This document shows, in pieces, positions 8,849 to 17,362 of a stretch of 64,000 bases of DNA. A model generated the notes under the pieces. That model was not told where the DNA came from. It was given only the letters and a program-made list of their open reading frames with translations, and made no database searches. The position numbers and the translations under genes were made by a program. The stretch is from CAWHHZ01 sp963829355 (lineage in GTDB: Bacteria; Acidobacteriota; Thermoanaerobaculia; Gp7-AA8; JAHWKK01): positions 62,001 to 126,000 of the forward strand of contig CAWHHZ010000006.1 of assembly GCA_963829355.1 (NCBI GenBank), given 5' to 3'. How positions within the stretch are numbered: position 1 is the stretch's first letter; each line of letters begins with the position of its first letter.

Positions 8849-9424
8849 TCACAACAGCCTCAGGTGATCGAAAAAACCCTTCAACATGTAGGCGGTCAAT
8901 CCCCAGATGTCGATCGACTCCCACCGGAACGAGTACACCGGATATCGCCGGTCCTTCCATTTGACGAATCTCACTTCCGGCCGGTCCTCCCGGAACAGTG
9001 CGCTCAATGGGACCTCGAAGACCTCGACGACCTCCGATGGCTGCAGCACATACTCTGAGCCGGCCGGAGCAGTTCCGACCAGGGGCGACACGATGTAGCC
9101 ACTCCTGGTCTCCACATCATCGAGCCGGCCAATAATCTCGATCTGCGAGCGCGGAATGCCCACCTCTTCTTCAGTCTCCCTGACTGCTGCGTCCTCAGCC
9201 GTCTCCCCGGGCTCCAGTGCTCCGCCCGGAAACGAGATCTGGCCGCCATGTACCGGAAGATCCATCGACCTCTGCGAGAAGAGAAGATGCCACTCGTCCT
9301 CCATCCAGATCATGCAGATCAGGACCGCGGCGCGACGCAGGCCATTCGGTTCGATGGTGGCCGCACAATGCCGCTCGAGCTCGGCGCGCAGAGTTGGGAT
9401 GACATCGCGTCCCGGCTGTCTCAA
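8849..9424 (-). CDS. NUDIX hydrolase, CoA pyrophosphatase type
   Basis: 191 residues with a complete Nudix box (GGALEPGETAEDAAVRETEE then EVGI) and the flanking pattern LLFSQRSMDLPVHGGQISFPGG, characteristic of the NudL/UPF0035 CoA pyrophosphatases that split CoA into 4'-phosphopantetheine and 3',5'-ADP. The TTG start at 9424 is supported by a GGAGG site about six bases upstream and by a 4-bp overlap (TTGA) with the stop of the upstream glycosyltransferase. Substrate is inferred from family only. Confidence 0.88.
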   Translation of the reverse strand: MRQPGRDVIPTLRAELERHCAATIEPNGLRRAAVLICMIWMEDEWHLLFSQRSMDLPVHGGQISFPGGALEPGETAEDAAVRETEEEVGIPRSQIEIIGRLDDVETRSGYIVSPLVGTAPAGSEYVLQPSEVVEVFEVPLSALFREDRPEVRFVKWKDRRYPVYSFRWESIDIWGLTAYMLKGFFDHLRLL

Positions 9425-10965
9425 CTCGAAACCTCCGCCCTGAAGAATGGTTCATCATCCGCCAGGGGTACCCCCACCCATCCGTGAACGAGCGCGACTT
9501 CATCGCCAGAGCCCCGGAGTGTCCCTCTCAGCGTCGCCACATCCCCCTGACGAAGATCACCAGGAAGAGTCCACCAGTTGCTCTCGACTTCCTCTCCTTC
9601 TTTCAAAACTTTCACGATCAGCCTGTAGGAAGGCTCACCCCAGTTGAGCGATCGGATCGTCGTGTTGCCCTCGTTCCTTATGGAGAGCTCGATCGTGGTC
9701 GACCCGCCGCGCAGTTCGGCACGGAACGACTCGACGAGGAGCGACGGCATCAGACCGAGAGAGGAACGACCCACGGTTGATCTTTCGCGACTCGGTGGGA
9801 CCGAGAGTGACTTTTCGAGAACATCGAGGTACTGGCTGGCTACGGTTGCGGGATCGCCATGGCTTGCGATCCAGCTTTTCTGCCGTCGCGCAATCTCGCT
9901 CGTTTCGAGCCTCCCAGCCATAAATTGTTCGAGCCTCTCGACCTCCAGCTCCCCCATCGGAATCTTGAATGCGACGTCGTCGGGAAGCTCGGAGAATTGT
10001 GCATAGTCGGAAACGGCGAGAGGCTTGCCTGCCGCAAACACACGGGCGATCGCGCCGGAGGACTCCCCGGCAGACGGATAGCGAAGAGCAACCACCCGGT
10101 CGACGCTCAGGAGTGCCTGATCGAACTGTTCATCAGTGGTCCATCCGGTCGAGCTCCACACATCCGGCGGAAGGTTGAGCCCGTCCGCCAGCGCCTCCAG
10201 ATCAACATTCGGTGCCGGCTCTCCGACGATCAGCAGTCGGAGAGCGGGATTGATGCGGAGCGCACGCGAAAAAGCCTCGAAGACGACAGATGGACGCTTC
10301 GGCATCGTGACGAACCCGAACATCCCGATGATCGTGCTGTCCTCAGGAAATCCATGATCGCGCCGCAACTCTCGTCCATCCGGATCCGCGCCCTCGTTCA
10401 GCCGGTCGAAAGGATGATCGATCACCGCGATGGGAGTCGTGACACCCACCTCCCGAAGCCGGTCGCGCGACCATCGATTGTGGACGATCAGAGCTCGTGA
10501 GGCAGCCGCGAGCGCCGAAGATGCAGGAAAAAGAAAATTGCCGATCTCGAAATGATGTCCCGCCGCTCGACCACGCGCAAAGGCCTCGCCCCCGGCTCCA
10601 TCGCTCTCTCGCAACAGTGATACGTAACCCTCCGCGTCACCTCGAGCGAGGGTCGCCTCCGTCACAAGGTGATGAAGGACCAGCTCGTGTAGCACCACGA
10701 CGGACGGGTGGAGCCGGGCCTCCTTCCAGACGAACTCGTGATGAATGTTGTTCCCGATCTGACAGACGACGACGTCGAATGCCGATCTGTTCGAACGAAA
10801 CTCTTCAATACCGATGACTGCGCACGGCACCTCCCCACTGACATCCGACTGATCCACCACCGCGGTCACCTCAGCCAGACGGGAGATCTCCGGCAGCAGC
10901 ATCATGCTGTAGCTGGCAATCCCGGAGCGTACGGGCGGGAGGGGCGAGAGCCACGCTATTTTCAC
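9421..10965 (-). CDS. Glycosyltransferase (GT4/GT-B type) with C-terminal beta domain
   Basis: 514 residues from the GTG at 10965 (VKIAWLSPLPPVRSGIASYS). The N-terminal half begins with the nucleotide-sugar GT-B pattern, and residues about 240-400 contain the GT4 donor site with the conserved acidic stretch RYPSAGESSGAIARVFAAGKPL. Beyond about residue 415 there is an extra 100-residue region of alternating hydrophobic strands (TTIELSIRNEGNTTIRSLNWG) resembling an Ig-like or carbohydrate-binding sandwich, unusual for this family. Coupled to the NUDIX gene by a 4-bp overlap. Acceptor and sugar are unknown. Confidence 0.8.
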   Translation of the reverse strand: MKIAWLSPLPPVRSGIASYSMMLLPEISRLAEVTAVVDQSDVSGEVPCAVIGIEEFRSNRSAFDVVVCQIGNNIHHEFVWKEARLHPSVVVLHELVLHHLVTEATLARGDAEGYVSLLRESDGAGGEAFARGRAAGHHFEIGNFLFPASSALAAASRALIVHNRWSRDRLREVGVTTPIAVIDHPFDRLNEGADPDGRELRRDHGFPEDSTIIGMFGFVTMPKRPSVVFEAFSRALRINPALRLLIVGEPAPNVDLEALADGLNLPPDVWSSTGWTTDEQFDQALLSVDRVVALRYPSAGESSGAIARVFAAGKPLAVSDYAQFSELPDDVAFKIPMGELEVERLEQFMAGRLETSEIARRQKSWIASHGDPATVASQYLDVLEKSLSVPPSRERSTVGRSSLGLMPSLLVESFRAELRGGSTTIELSIRNEGNTTIRSLNWGEPSYRLIVKVLKEGEEVESNWWTLPGDLRQGDVATLRGTLRGSGDEVALVHGWVGVPLADDEPFFRAEVSS

Positions 10966-11114
10966 GAGCCGCAGTATATCGGAGGGTCCGGAGGGGAGCG
11001 CCGGAGAGAGGCGGTCACCACCGTCAGCAAAATGTGTGCTTGTTAACCAGCAGGCCGGACCACACGTATCAGTTACCGAAGGCGATCCACACACGCCCGA
11101 AAGGAGATCAACCC

Positions 11115-11582
11115 ATGTCCTCATTTGAAGTGATGGTCCCGATCACCCTGTTTTCCGTGATCGGTTTCGTGATCTGGAGCTTCTTCAAGTCCCGACAGAC
11201 AAAGCACATGATGGAAGCGCAGGCGCGGTTCCACGACAAGATCCTCGACCGGTTCGGCAGCTCACAGGACCTCATTGCATTCGTGCAGACCGCTGAAGGC
11301 CGCCGCTTCATCGAGAGATTCGGTGAACAACCAGCCTTGAATCCGCTGGAGAGATCACTGACGTCGATCCGGACCGGCATCATCATCACGTTCCTCGGAG
11401 CGGGGCTGATGACGATCGGTGCAATGCTCGGAATCAGATTTGACGAAAATGGTGCCCTTCTTCTAGGTCTCGTCGGCGTGTTTCTCGGCGTCGGGTTCCT
11501 CGTCGCGGCGTACGCGTCTCACAAGCTCGCCCGTCAGTGGGGGCTCTTCGACCGGAAACCTTCCGACGCCACCACTCTCTGA
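11115..11582 (+). CDS. Membrane protein of unknown function upstream of an ECF sigma factor
   Basis: 155 residues with three membrane segments: an N-terminal one (ITLFSVIGFVIWSFF) and a C-terminal hairpin (GIIITFLGAGLMTIGAML and LLLGLVGVFLGVGFLVAAYA). A charged, probably helical cytoplasmic stretch lies between (RQTKHMMEAQARFHDKILDR). AAGGAG lies seven bases upstream of the ATG at 11115. It is followed within a few bases by the sigma factor and its anti-sigma factor, suggesting it is part of the same envelope-sensing operon, perhaps as sensor or target. I do not recognise a named family. Confidence 0.7.
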   Translation: MSSFEVMVPITLFSVIGFVIWSFFKSRQTKHMMEAQARFHDKILDRFGSSQDLIAFVQTAEGRRFIERFGEQPALNPLERSLTSIRTGIIITFLGAGLMTIGAMLGIRFDENGALLLGLVGVFLGVGFLVAAYASHKLARQWGLFDRKPSDATTL

Positions 11583-11588
11583 CTCTGA

Positions 11589-12176
11589 ATGCTCACGATC
11601 TCGATCATGCTCCAGTCGGTCACGGCGACCACACGCCCCACGATGGAGAACCATTCTCCGTCGCGTGGAGCGACCAGTCTCTCCGAAACCGAGTTCGAGC
11701 AATTCTACGGCGCCTGGTCGGGACCTCTCTACGGCTACCTGAACCGTATGACTGGCGATCACGCTCTCGCCGAGGATCTCGCGCAGAAAGCGTTCGTCCG
11801 GTTGCTGGGAGCAACGTTGAAAACGAAGGATGAGCCTGCACTCAAGAGCTACCTGTACAGGATCGCGACGAACCTCGTCTACGACCACTGGCGCAGAGGA
11901 CGTGCGGAATCAGAGTCCGGACTCGACGATGTCGCACCACTCCCGACGCTCGACGCATCTACACCGACGCTACGGACCGACATGCAGAAACTGTTCGACA
12001 AACTGGAACCGAAGGAGCGGGCGCTGCTGTGGCTCGCACACGTCGAGGACGCGCCGCATCGCGACATTGCCGAGATACTCGACATCGGCGAAAAGAGTGT
12101 ACGCGTGATGCTGTTCCGCGCCCGAAAGAAGTTCGCCGCCGTACTCGAGGCGAATGGATACGGAGAACCAGCATGA
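11589..12176 (+). CDS. RNA polymerase sigma factor, ECF (sigma-70 region 2 and 4)
   Basis: Region 2 runs from about residue 36 (FEQFYGAWSGPLYGYLNRMTGD, then ALAEDLAQKAFVRLL and LYRIATNLVYDHWRR) and region 4 is at residues 130-185 (LEPKERALLWLAHVEDAPHRDIAEILDIGEK). There is no extra C-terminal domain. Three in-frame starts are possible (11589, 11607 and 11643) and none has a good ribosome binding site; the conserved domain is compatible with any of them. The stop overlaps the ATG of the anti-sigma gene by 4 bp, the usual arrangement for a sigma/anti-sigma pair. Confidence 0.9.
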   Translation: MLTISIMLQSVTATTRPTMENHSPSRGATSLSETEFEQFYGAWSGPLYGYLNRMTGDHALAEDLAQKAFVRLLGATLKTKDEPALKSYLYRIATNLVYDHWRRGRAESESGLDDVAPLPTLDASTPTLRTDMQKLFDKLEPKERALLWLAHVEDAPHRDIAEILDIGEKSVRVMLFRARKKFAAVLEANGYGEPA

Positions 12177-12649
12177 ATCGCCGTGGATGCAACGAAACCG
12201 AAAGACTCCAGAGACTGGACACGCTGACGCGGGAAGACCGCCAGCACATCTCTTCGTGCAGGCCGTGCGGCGAGTACATGACTGTCTCGAGCGCAATGAG
12301 CCTGCTCGCACGCGAAACCGCCGCGGGTCCTGCGCAGATGCCGCCCGCCGAGGTCGTCTTCCTGCGGGCCAGAATGGCGAGCCGGAGAAGGCTTGCCGCC
12401 GAGAGCGCCAGACCGTTGATGATGTTTCAGAAGGTGGCCTCGGCGATCATCACCGTCTGCTGGATCGCGTTCATCGCCATGCACTGGACGCCGTTCACAC
12501 ACTGGCTGAGCGGGATCGAGATCAGTCCTCTCGCCGGCATCCATTCCTCGAGCTCGCTGCCACTGAATTTCTTCTGGATGTTTGCGGCTCTCTCGCTGAT
12601 GACCATGACCACGATGATTCACGGTGCCTGGACGGACGACCTGGCGTAG
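12173..12649 (+). CDS. Anti-sigma factor with zinc-finger motif and two membrane segments
   Basis: 158 residues. The N-terminus has the ZAS-type zinc site HISSCRPC (His-x3-Cys-x2-Cys) following a short helix, as in anti-sigma factors that hold ECF sigma factors inactive. Two membrane segments follow (ASAIITVCWIAFIAMHW and FFWMFAALSLMTMTTMIHGAW), with only a short stretch between them facing the other side. The small external loop suggests control by membrane-embedded or redox signals rather than a large sensor domain. Its ATG overlaps the sigma stop (ATGA). Confidence 0.8.
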   Translation: MNRRGCNETERLQRLDTLTREDRQHISSCRPCGEYMTVSSAMSLLARETAAGPAQMPPAEVVFLRARMASRRRLAAESARPLMMFQKVASAIITVCWIAFIAMHWTPFTHWLSGIEISPLAGIHSSSSLPLNFFWMFAALSLMTMTTMIHGAWTDDLA

Positions 12650-12668
12650 AGGGACAGATCATCTACTG

Positions 12669-12798
12669 TCATCCTGAGCGCCAGCGAAGGATCGCGTACG
12701 GACTGACTCTAGCCGAATTGCCGAGGGGACCGAGGGCGAGGATGGCTCCACGCGATCCTTCGACCGTCCTCCGCTGCGCTACGGCGGCTCAGGATGAC
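12669..12798. repeat. REP-like inverted-repeat element, family B
   Basis: Begins GTCATCCTGAGCG and ends with the inverted CGGCTCAGGATGAC; the two arms can pair into a long hairpin. The interior carries GACTCTAGCCGAATT, shared with the copy at 25021. Confidence 0.8.
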
Positions 12799-12814
12799 AG
12801 CCGGTGGGGTGTTT

Positions 12815-12918
12815 TCAGCGCCAGCGAAAGATCGCGTACGAAATGACTCGACGTGAATTGCCGAGGGGACCGAGGGCGAGGATTACTCCACGCGATCCTT
12901 CGCTGCGCTCAGGATGAC
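12815..12918. repeat. REP-like inverted-repeat element, family B (second copy)
   Basis: A tandem partner of the preceding element: CAGCGCCAGCGAAAGATCGCGTACG at the left with the first bases lost, and GCGCTCAGGATGAC at the right. It ends six bases before the prfB stop codon, so it lies immediately downstream of both convergent operons. Confidence 0.75.
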
Positions 12919-12923
12919 GGTGG

Positions 12924-14034
12924 TTATCCCTCGGCTGTCGTTCCCTTTGCCTGATCGTTCAGATACGCCTCGATGAACCCGTCGAGATCTCCGTCGAGGA
13001 TCTTCTGCACATCCCCTGTCTCGTGCCCCGTACGGAGATCCTTGATCATCTGATACGGATGCAGCACGTACGACCGGATCTGGCTTCCGAATCCGATGTC
13101 GAGCTTCTCTCCTTCGAGCCGAGCCGCTTCTTCTTCCCTCTTCTCGACCTCGAGCTGGTAGAGCCTCGACATCAGCAGCTTCATCGCCGTCGCACGATTC
13201 TTCATCTGACTGCGCTCGTTCTGACACGTCACGACGGTGTTGGTCGGCAGATGCGTGATCCGGACAGCCGAATCGGTGACGTTGACGTGCTGCCCACCTG
13301 CTCCGGATGAGCGGTACGTATCGATCCTGAGGTCCTTGTCATTGATCTCGATCTCGATGTCGTCGTCGACCTCCGGGAAAACATGCACTGACGCGAACGA
13401 AGTATGCCGCCTCTTGTTGGCGTCATAGGGCGAGATCCGGACGAGCCGGTGCACACCCGACTCCGCCTTGAGATAGCCGAAGGCGTACTCGCCACGAACG
13501 ATGAACGTGCAGCTCTTGATGCCGGCCTCATCGCCACCCTGGTATTCGACCATTTCCGTGCCCCATCCGCGTCGCTCGCAGTAACGAATGTACATCCTGA
13601 GAAGCATCTCGGCCCAGTCCTGCGACTCGGTGCCTCCGGCGCCTGGGTGAATCGCCACGATTGCCGGGCGCTCGTCATTCTCGCCCGAGAGCTTCATCTC
13701 GAACTCGATCTCACGTACACGAGTCTCGAGCTGGTCGACGGCGCGGCCGAGATCACCGCTTACGTCCTCACCCTCTTCGGAAAGCTCTCCGAAGACCTCG
13801 ATCTCCTCGAGCTTCGTGTCGATCAACTCAGCCGATTCGATCCGGGCCTCGAGCCTCGCCCTCTTGCGCCCGACTTCCTGCGCTTTTTCCTGATCTGCCC
13901 AGAAGTCCTCGGAAGCCATCTGCTTCTCGATCTCTCCGAGCGCATCTCTGGCGGCAGCTACGTCAAAGATAACCTCGAATCGGGACCAGTCTCGCGCGAA
14001 GGTTGTCGACTCTGTCTTTAAACTCTTCTCTCAT
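12924..14034 (-). CDS. prfB: Peptide chain release factor 2, with programmed +1 frameshift
   Basis: Terminates translation at UGA and UAA. The ATG at 14034 opens 23 codons ending ...IRGYL, followed by an in-frame TGA at 13965-13963. A +1 slip at CTT-TGA-C continues as DVAAARDALGEIEKQMASEDFW and on to the stop at 12924. The slippery CTTTGAC and an upstream GAGGT Shine-Dalgarno-like element three bases before CTT match the autoregulatory site known from E. coli prfB. The GGQ motif is intact (SSGAGGQHVNV). The codon-recognition tripeptide is SPY (RISPYDANKRRHTS) rather than SPF. The start overlaps the end of lnt by 17 bp. Confidence 0.95.
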
Positions 14035-15565
14035 AACTCTTTCTCGATCTGACGATCACCGCCGCCGCAAGGATAGCAATGGCAATGATCGACGGTATGT
14101 CTCGGAATCTTACATACGGTGTCAACCCGCTGCGCAACTCCACATCGTGCAGAAGGATTCCTTCTGTGTCTCGGGGCTGCGACGTGACGAGGCGGCCGGC
14201 GGGATCGACAATGGCCGAGATTCCCGTGGTCGCCGACCTCACCATCCAGCGCCGGGTCTCGACTGCGCCGAGGCGCGCGGCGTTCAGATGCTGGCGCAGG
14301 GCGGCGCTGTCGCCGAACCAGGAGTCGTTCGTGATCGTGACCAGGACGTCCGCTCCGTTCCTGACCTGTTGGGAGACGATCTGGGGGAACACGACCTCGT
14401 AGCAGATGGCGAGGCCGTACGCAGCCTTCCCTCGAATCGGCTGATCGCTCTCGCCGAACCGGAACTCGCCCACTGCCCGAACGAGTTTCTCTGCGAAAAA
14501 GAGCATCTTGCGCAGAGGCACGTACTCTCCGAACGGCACGAGCCTGATCTTGTCGTAGCGTGCGCTCGTTTCGCCTTCCCTTACGAGATACGCCGAGTTC
14601 CAGATCGCAGACGGGTCTTCGGCGTCCTCGGCGACCGAGCCGAGGATGATGTCGATGCCATGGGTGAGAGTCGCCTCCTCGACCCAGCTCCGGTAAAAGT
14701 CCGTCATCGCGTAGGTCAGCGGCACGGTCGACTCGGGCCACACGACCGTGGCAGCACCATCTCTTCCAGCCTCGCTCGTCATCGCCGCCATCTGTTGAAA
14801 GATGCGGACCGTGTTCTCGGGGTCCCAGCGGGTCTCGAGCGGGATGTTCGGCTGCAGGACGGCGATCCCGAGCTTTCGTCCGTCGGGCTCGGTGGCTTTT
14901 TCGAGCAGCCAGATTCCAGAGGCACCCCATATTGTCATGAAGATCGCGACCGCCACGATCGTCCCGACGGAGCGGTTGACACCGGGCCGCATGATGATGA
15001 GCCAGGCCGCCGCTACGGAAGGAATGACGATCATCGCTCCGACGAGATAGGGGCCAGCGACCGACGCGAGCTGGACGAAAGGATGATCAATGATGGTGAT
15101 CGCCAGAAGGTTCCAGGCGAAACCGGTGAGCAGATAGGTGCGCGCGTACTCGACCGTCAGCCAGCAAAGCGGGATGAGAAGCCACGGCCATGGTCGCTCA
15201 TCCAGTCTCAGAGAGTGGACGAGCCCACTGAACGCGGCACCATACAGACCGAGAATGGCCGACATCGCCACGAAGATTGCGACACCGAGGGGCATCGGCA
15301 ACCCGCCCTGCTCGGACATCACGGTGATCACCCAGGGAAGATTGATCAGCCACGCCACTGTCAGAGCGAGCCAACCGGCCCACGCCGCACTCCACCAGCC
15401 GGGCGACCGGACGGCAACGATGATCAACGGAGTGAGACCGAAGAACGCGAGTGCGGTAATTGAGGTATCAGGAAACGCGAGGGCGTACGCGATGCCCGAG
15501 AGCAGCGCCAGAACAGCGCGGATCCAGGCGCGCTCGATCGGGAGCAGACGCGTCTCTCCGTTCAC
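14018..15565 (-). CDS. lnt: Apolipoprotein N-acyltransferase
   Basis: Adds the third acyl chain to outer-membrane lipoproteins. 515 residues with about six N-terminal membrane segments, a periplasmic nitrilase domain (about residues 230-480) and a final membrane helix. The catalytic triad is visible: Glu278 in VVWPESTVPL, Lys339 in YDKIRLVPFGEYVP and Cys388 in LAICYEVVFP, close to the E. coli numbering (267, 335, 387). The GTG start overlaps the stop of the zinc protein by 4 bp; the 3' end overlaps prfB. Its presence indicates a diderm cell with triacylated lipoproteins. Confidence 0.95.
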   Translation of the reverse strand: MNGETRLLPIERAWIRAVLALLSGIAYALAFPDTSITALAFFGLTPLIIVAVRSPGWWSAAWAGWLALTVAWLINLPWVITVMSEQGGLPMPLGVAIFVAMSAILGLYGAAFSGLVHSLRLDERPWPWLLIPLCWLTVEYARTYLLTGFAWNLLAITIIDHPFVQLASVAGPYLVGAMIVIPSVAAAWLIIMRPGVNRSVGTIVAVAIFMTIWGASGIWLLEKATEPDGRKLGIAVLQPNIPLETRWDPENTVRIFQQMAAMTSEAGRDGAATVVWPESTVPLTYAMTDFYRSWVEEATLTHGIDIILGSVAEDAEDPSAIWNSAYLVREGETSARYDKIRLVPFGEYVPLRKMLFFAEKLVRAVGEFRFGESDQPIRGKAAYGLAICYEVVFPQIVSQQVRNGADVLVTITNDSWFGDSAALRQHLNAARLGAVETRRWMVRSATTGISAIVDPAGRLVTSQPRDTEGILLHDVELRSGLTPYVRFRDIPSIIAIAILAAAVIVRSRKSYERRV

Positions 15566-16011
15566 TTCTTGAAGAGTGCATCAAATGCCGCGCGAGCGTC
15601 ATCCGGTGTCTGCGCGCGGGCCTTGTCAGCATTCAGATCGCGCACGATCTTCGGCGCAAAATAGGTGCACTCGTTTCGCGAGTCCTTCGGCGAGACTCGA
15701 GCGGGAATCTCCTCCTCCCGACACTCCCAGCGCGTAGAGGTATCGAAATTCTTGCAGTTCGTACACGTGTGGAGATCGGCTTCGCACTCCTTGCACGTCG
15801 CCTCTGTCTCGACTTCTCCGAGACTCCGCTGCAGCGCTCCGCAGCGCGCACACTTGAACGCTTCCGGACCGAAGCCGCCCGCGGTCCGCCCGCGGGGAGC
15901 CCCCTCGAGACGTTCCTTCCGCGGCGGCATGTCGCCACCACCGCCCCGATTCTGCTTCTTGTCGAGGCCGGAATCCTGATAGCCCTTGTGGCCGTATTTT
16001 CGGTCGCTCAT
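15562..16011 (-). CDS. Small cysteine-rich (probable zinc-binding) protein
   Basis: 149 residues. A basic, glycine-rich N-terminus is followed by eight cysteines: CARC, CKEC, CTNC, then single Cys in RWEC and NECTYF. The spacing suggests a zinc ribbon followed by a second metal site (HTCTNCKNFDTSTRWEC). The C-terminus is helical. The ATG at 16011 overlaps the pdhC stop by 4 bp and the stop overlaps lnt by 4 bp, so it is a fully coupled operon member. I know of similar uncharacterised proteins but no function; nucleic-acid binding or a role near the dehydrogenase complex are guesses. Confidence 0.75.
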   Translation of the reverse strand: MSDRKYGHKGYQDSGLDKKQNRGGGGDMPPRKERLEGAPRGRTAGGFGPEAFKCARCGALQRSLGEVETEATCKECEADLHTCTNCKNFDTSTRWECREEEIPARVSPKDSRNECTYFAPKIVRDLNADKARAQTPDDARAAFDALFKK

Positions 16012-17324
16012 TCTCTGTCTCCGGGAGCGATGAGTAGTCGCAGAGGTTGCTCCAGATTCTTCTTCAGAGTCTGAAGAAATTCCGCTCCCATGGCTCCATC
16101 GACCACCCTGTGGTCGCACGACATCGTGACGCGCATCCGATCGCGAATGACCACCTGATCATTCTCCACGACCGGCTTCTTCACGGCAGCCCCCACCGCC
16201 AGGATCGCGGCGTTGGGCGGGTTGATGATCGCGGTGAACTCATCGATCCCATACATCCCTAGATTGGAGATCGTGAACGTCGCCCCCTGATACTCGTCCG
16301 GCTTCAGCTTCCGGTTTCTCGCACGCTCGGCGAGATCACGCACCTTCCCCGCAATCGCCGGAATCGAGAGCTGATCCGCGTTTCTGAGCACCGGAGTGAG
16401 CAGACCCTCGGGAGTGGCGACGGCAAGACCGATGTCGATGCTCCCGTGCATCTTGATCGCATCCGGCGTGAAGCTCGCGTTCACGTTCGGATGCTCGGGG
16501 AGAGAGAGTGCCACCGCCCTGACGACGAAGTCGTTCGGGCTCGTCTTGACCGGCTGCATCTCGTTGAGCTGCGCCCGCATCTCGAGCAGGCGCGTCACGT
16601 CGGCTTCGATCGTCAGGAAAAAGTGAGGAACCGGTCCGAGCGACTCGGCCAGCCTCAGCGCGATCGTCCGGCGCATTGCCGTGAGGGGAACGTCCTTCGT
16701 TTCGAGCTTCGACGCGGACGGCATCGGAGCAGGTGCGCCCGTGCGCGTCTCCCGCGGCGCCGCTCCGCCCTTCCCGGCAGCGCGTACATCGTCCGCGACG
16801 ACCCGTCCGCCGGGACCCGATCCCCGAACCCCCGAAAGATCCACTCCCATCTCTGCCGCAATCCGTCTCGCCAGCGGAGAAGACCGAACGTGACCACCTT
16901 CACCGGCGCCCTCGGACTCCGGCTGTGGCGTTCTGCCGGTTTCGGGAGGAGGAGCTTTCTCCGGCGTCGAGGTCTCGGCCGGCGCAGATTCCTGCTGTGG
17001 GGCCTCGTCCTTCTTCGGCTTCTCTTTCTCTTTTTCCTTCGCGGGCTTCTTCGACTCTGCCTTCTTCGACTCGGCGGCCGCGCCAGGCTCTTCGTCACCG
17101 ATCACGGCGAGAGTCGCACCGACCTCCGCCATCGATCCTTCCTCGACGGCGATCCGCGTGAGCGTGCCAGACTCCTCTGCCTCGAGATCGAGATTGACCT
17201 TGTCGGTCTCGATCTCGAGCACAGCGTCGCCCTTCGCGACCTCGTCGCCCACCTGCTTGTACCAACGCACGACCTTACCTTCGGTCATGGCGTCGCCCAT
17301 TTTCGGCATGAAAATCTCGCCCAT
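16008..17324 (-). CDS. pdhC: Pyruvate/2-oxoacid dehydrogenase E2 component (dihydrolipoamide acyltransferase)
   Basis: Core of the 2-oxoacid dehydrogenase complex. Order: one lipoyl domain (residues 1-76, lipoylated Lys42 in ETDKVNL), a long Lys/Glu/Pro/Ala-rich linker (80-145), the peripheral-subunit-binding domain (about 146-182, SSPLARRIAAEMGVDLSGVRG) and the catalytic domain (210-438) with the active-site SCDHRVVDGA. 438 residues, full length. Directly downstream of E1 beta; no E3 (lipoamide dehydrogenase) gene is in the window. Pyruvate is the likely substrate from E1 type, but branched-chain or acetoin variants use the same architecture. Confidence 0.93.
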   Translation of the reverse strand: MGEIFMPKMGDAMTEGKVVRWYKQVGDEVAKGDAVLEIETDKVNLDLEAEESGTLTRIAVEEGSMAEVGATLAVIGDEEPGAAAESKKAESKKPAKEKEKEKPKKDEAPQQESAPAETSTPEKAPPPETGRTPQPESEGAGEGGHVRSSPLARRIAAEMGVDLSGVRGSGPGGRVVADDVRAAGKGGAAPRETRTGAPAPMPSASKLETKDVPLTAMRRTIALRLAESLGPVPHFFLTIEADVTRLLEMRAQLNEMQPVKTSPNDFVVRAVALSLPEHPNVNASFTPDAIKMHGSIDIGLAVATPEGLLTPVLRNADQLSIPAIAGKVRDLAERARNRKLKPDEYQGATFTISNLGMYGIDEFTAIINPPNAAILAVGAAVKKPVVENDQVVIRDRMRVTMSCDHRVVDGAMGAEFLQTLKKNLEQPLRLLIAPGDRE

Positions 17325-17362
17325 AAGTCCTTCCTAGTCGGTTCGAGCCGAAGCGGTATCCC

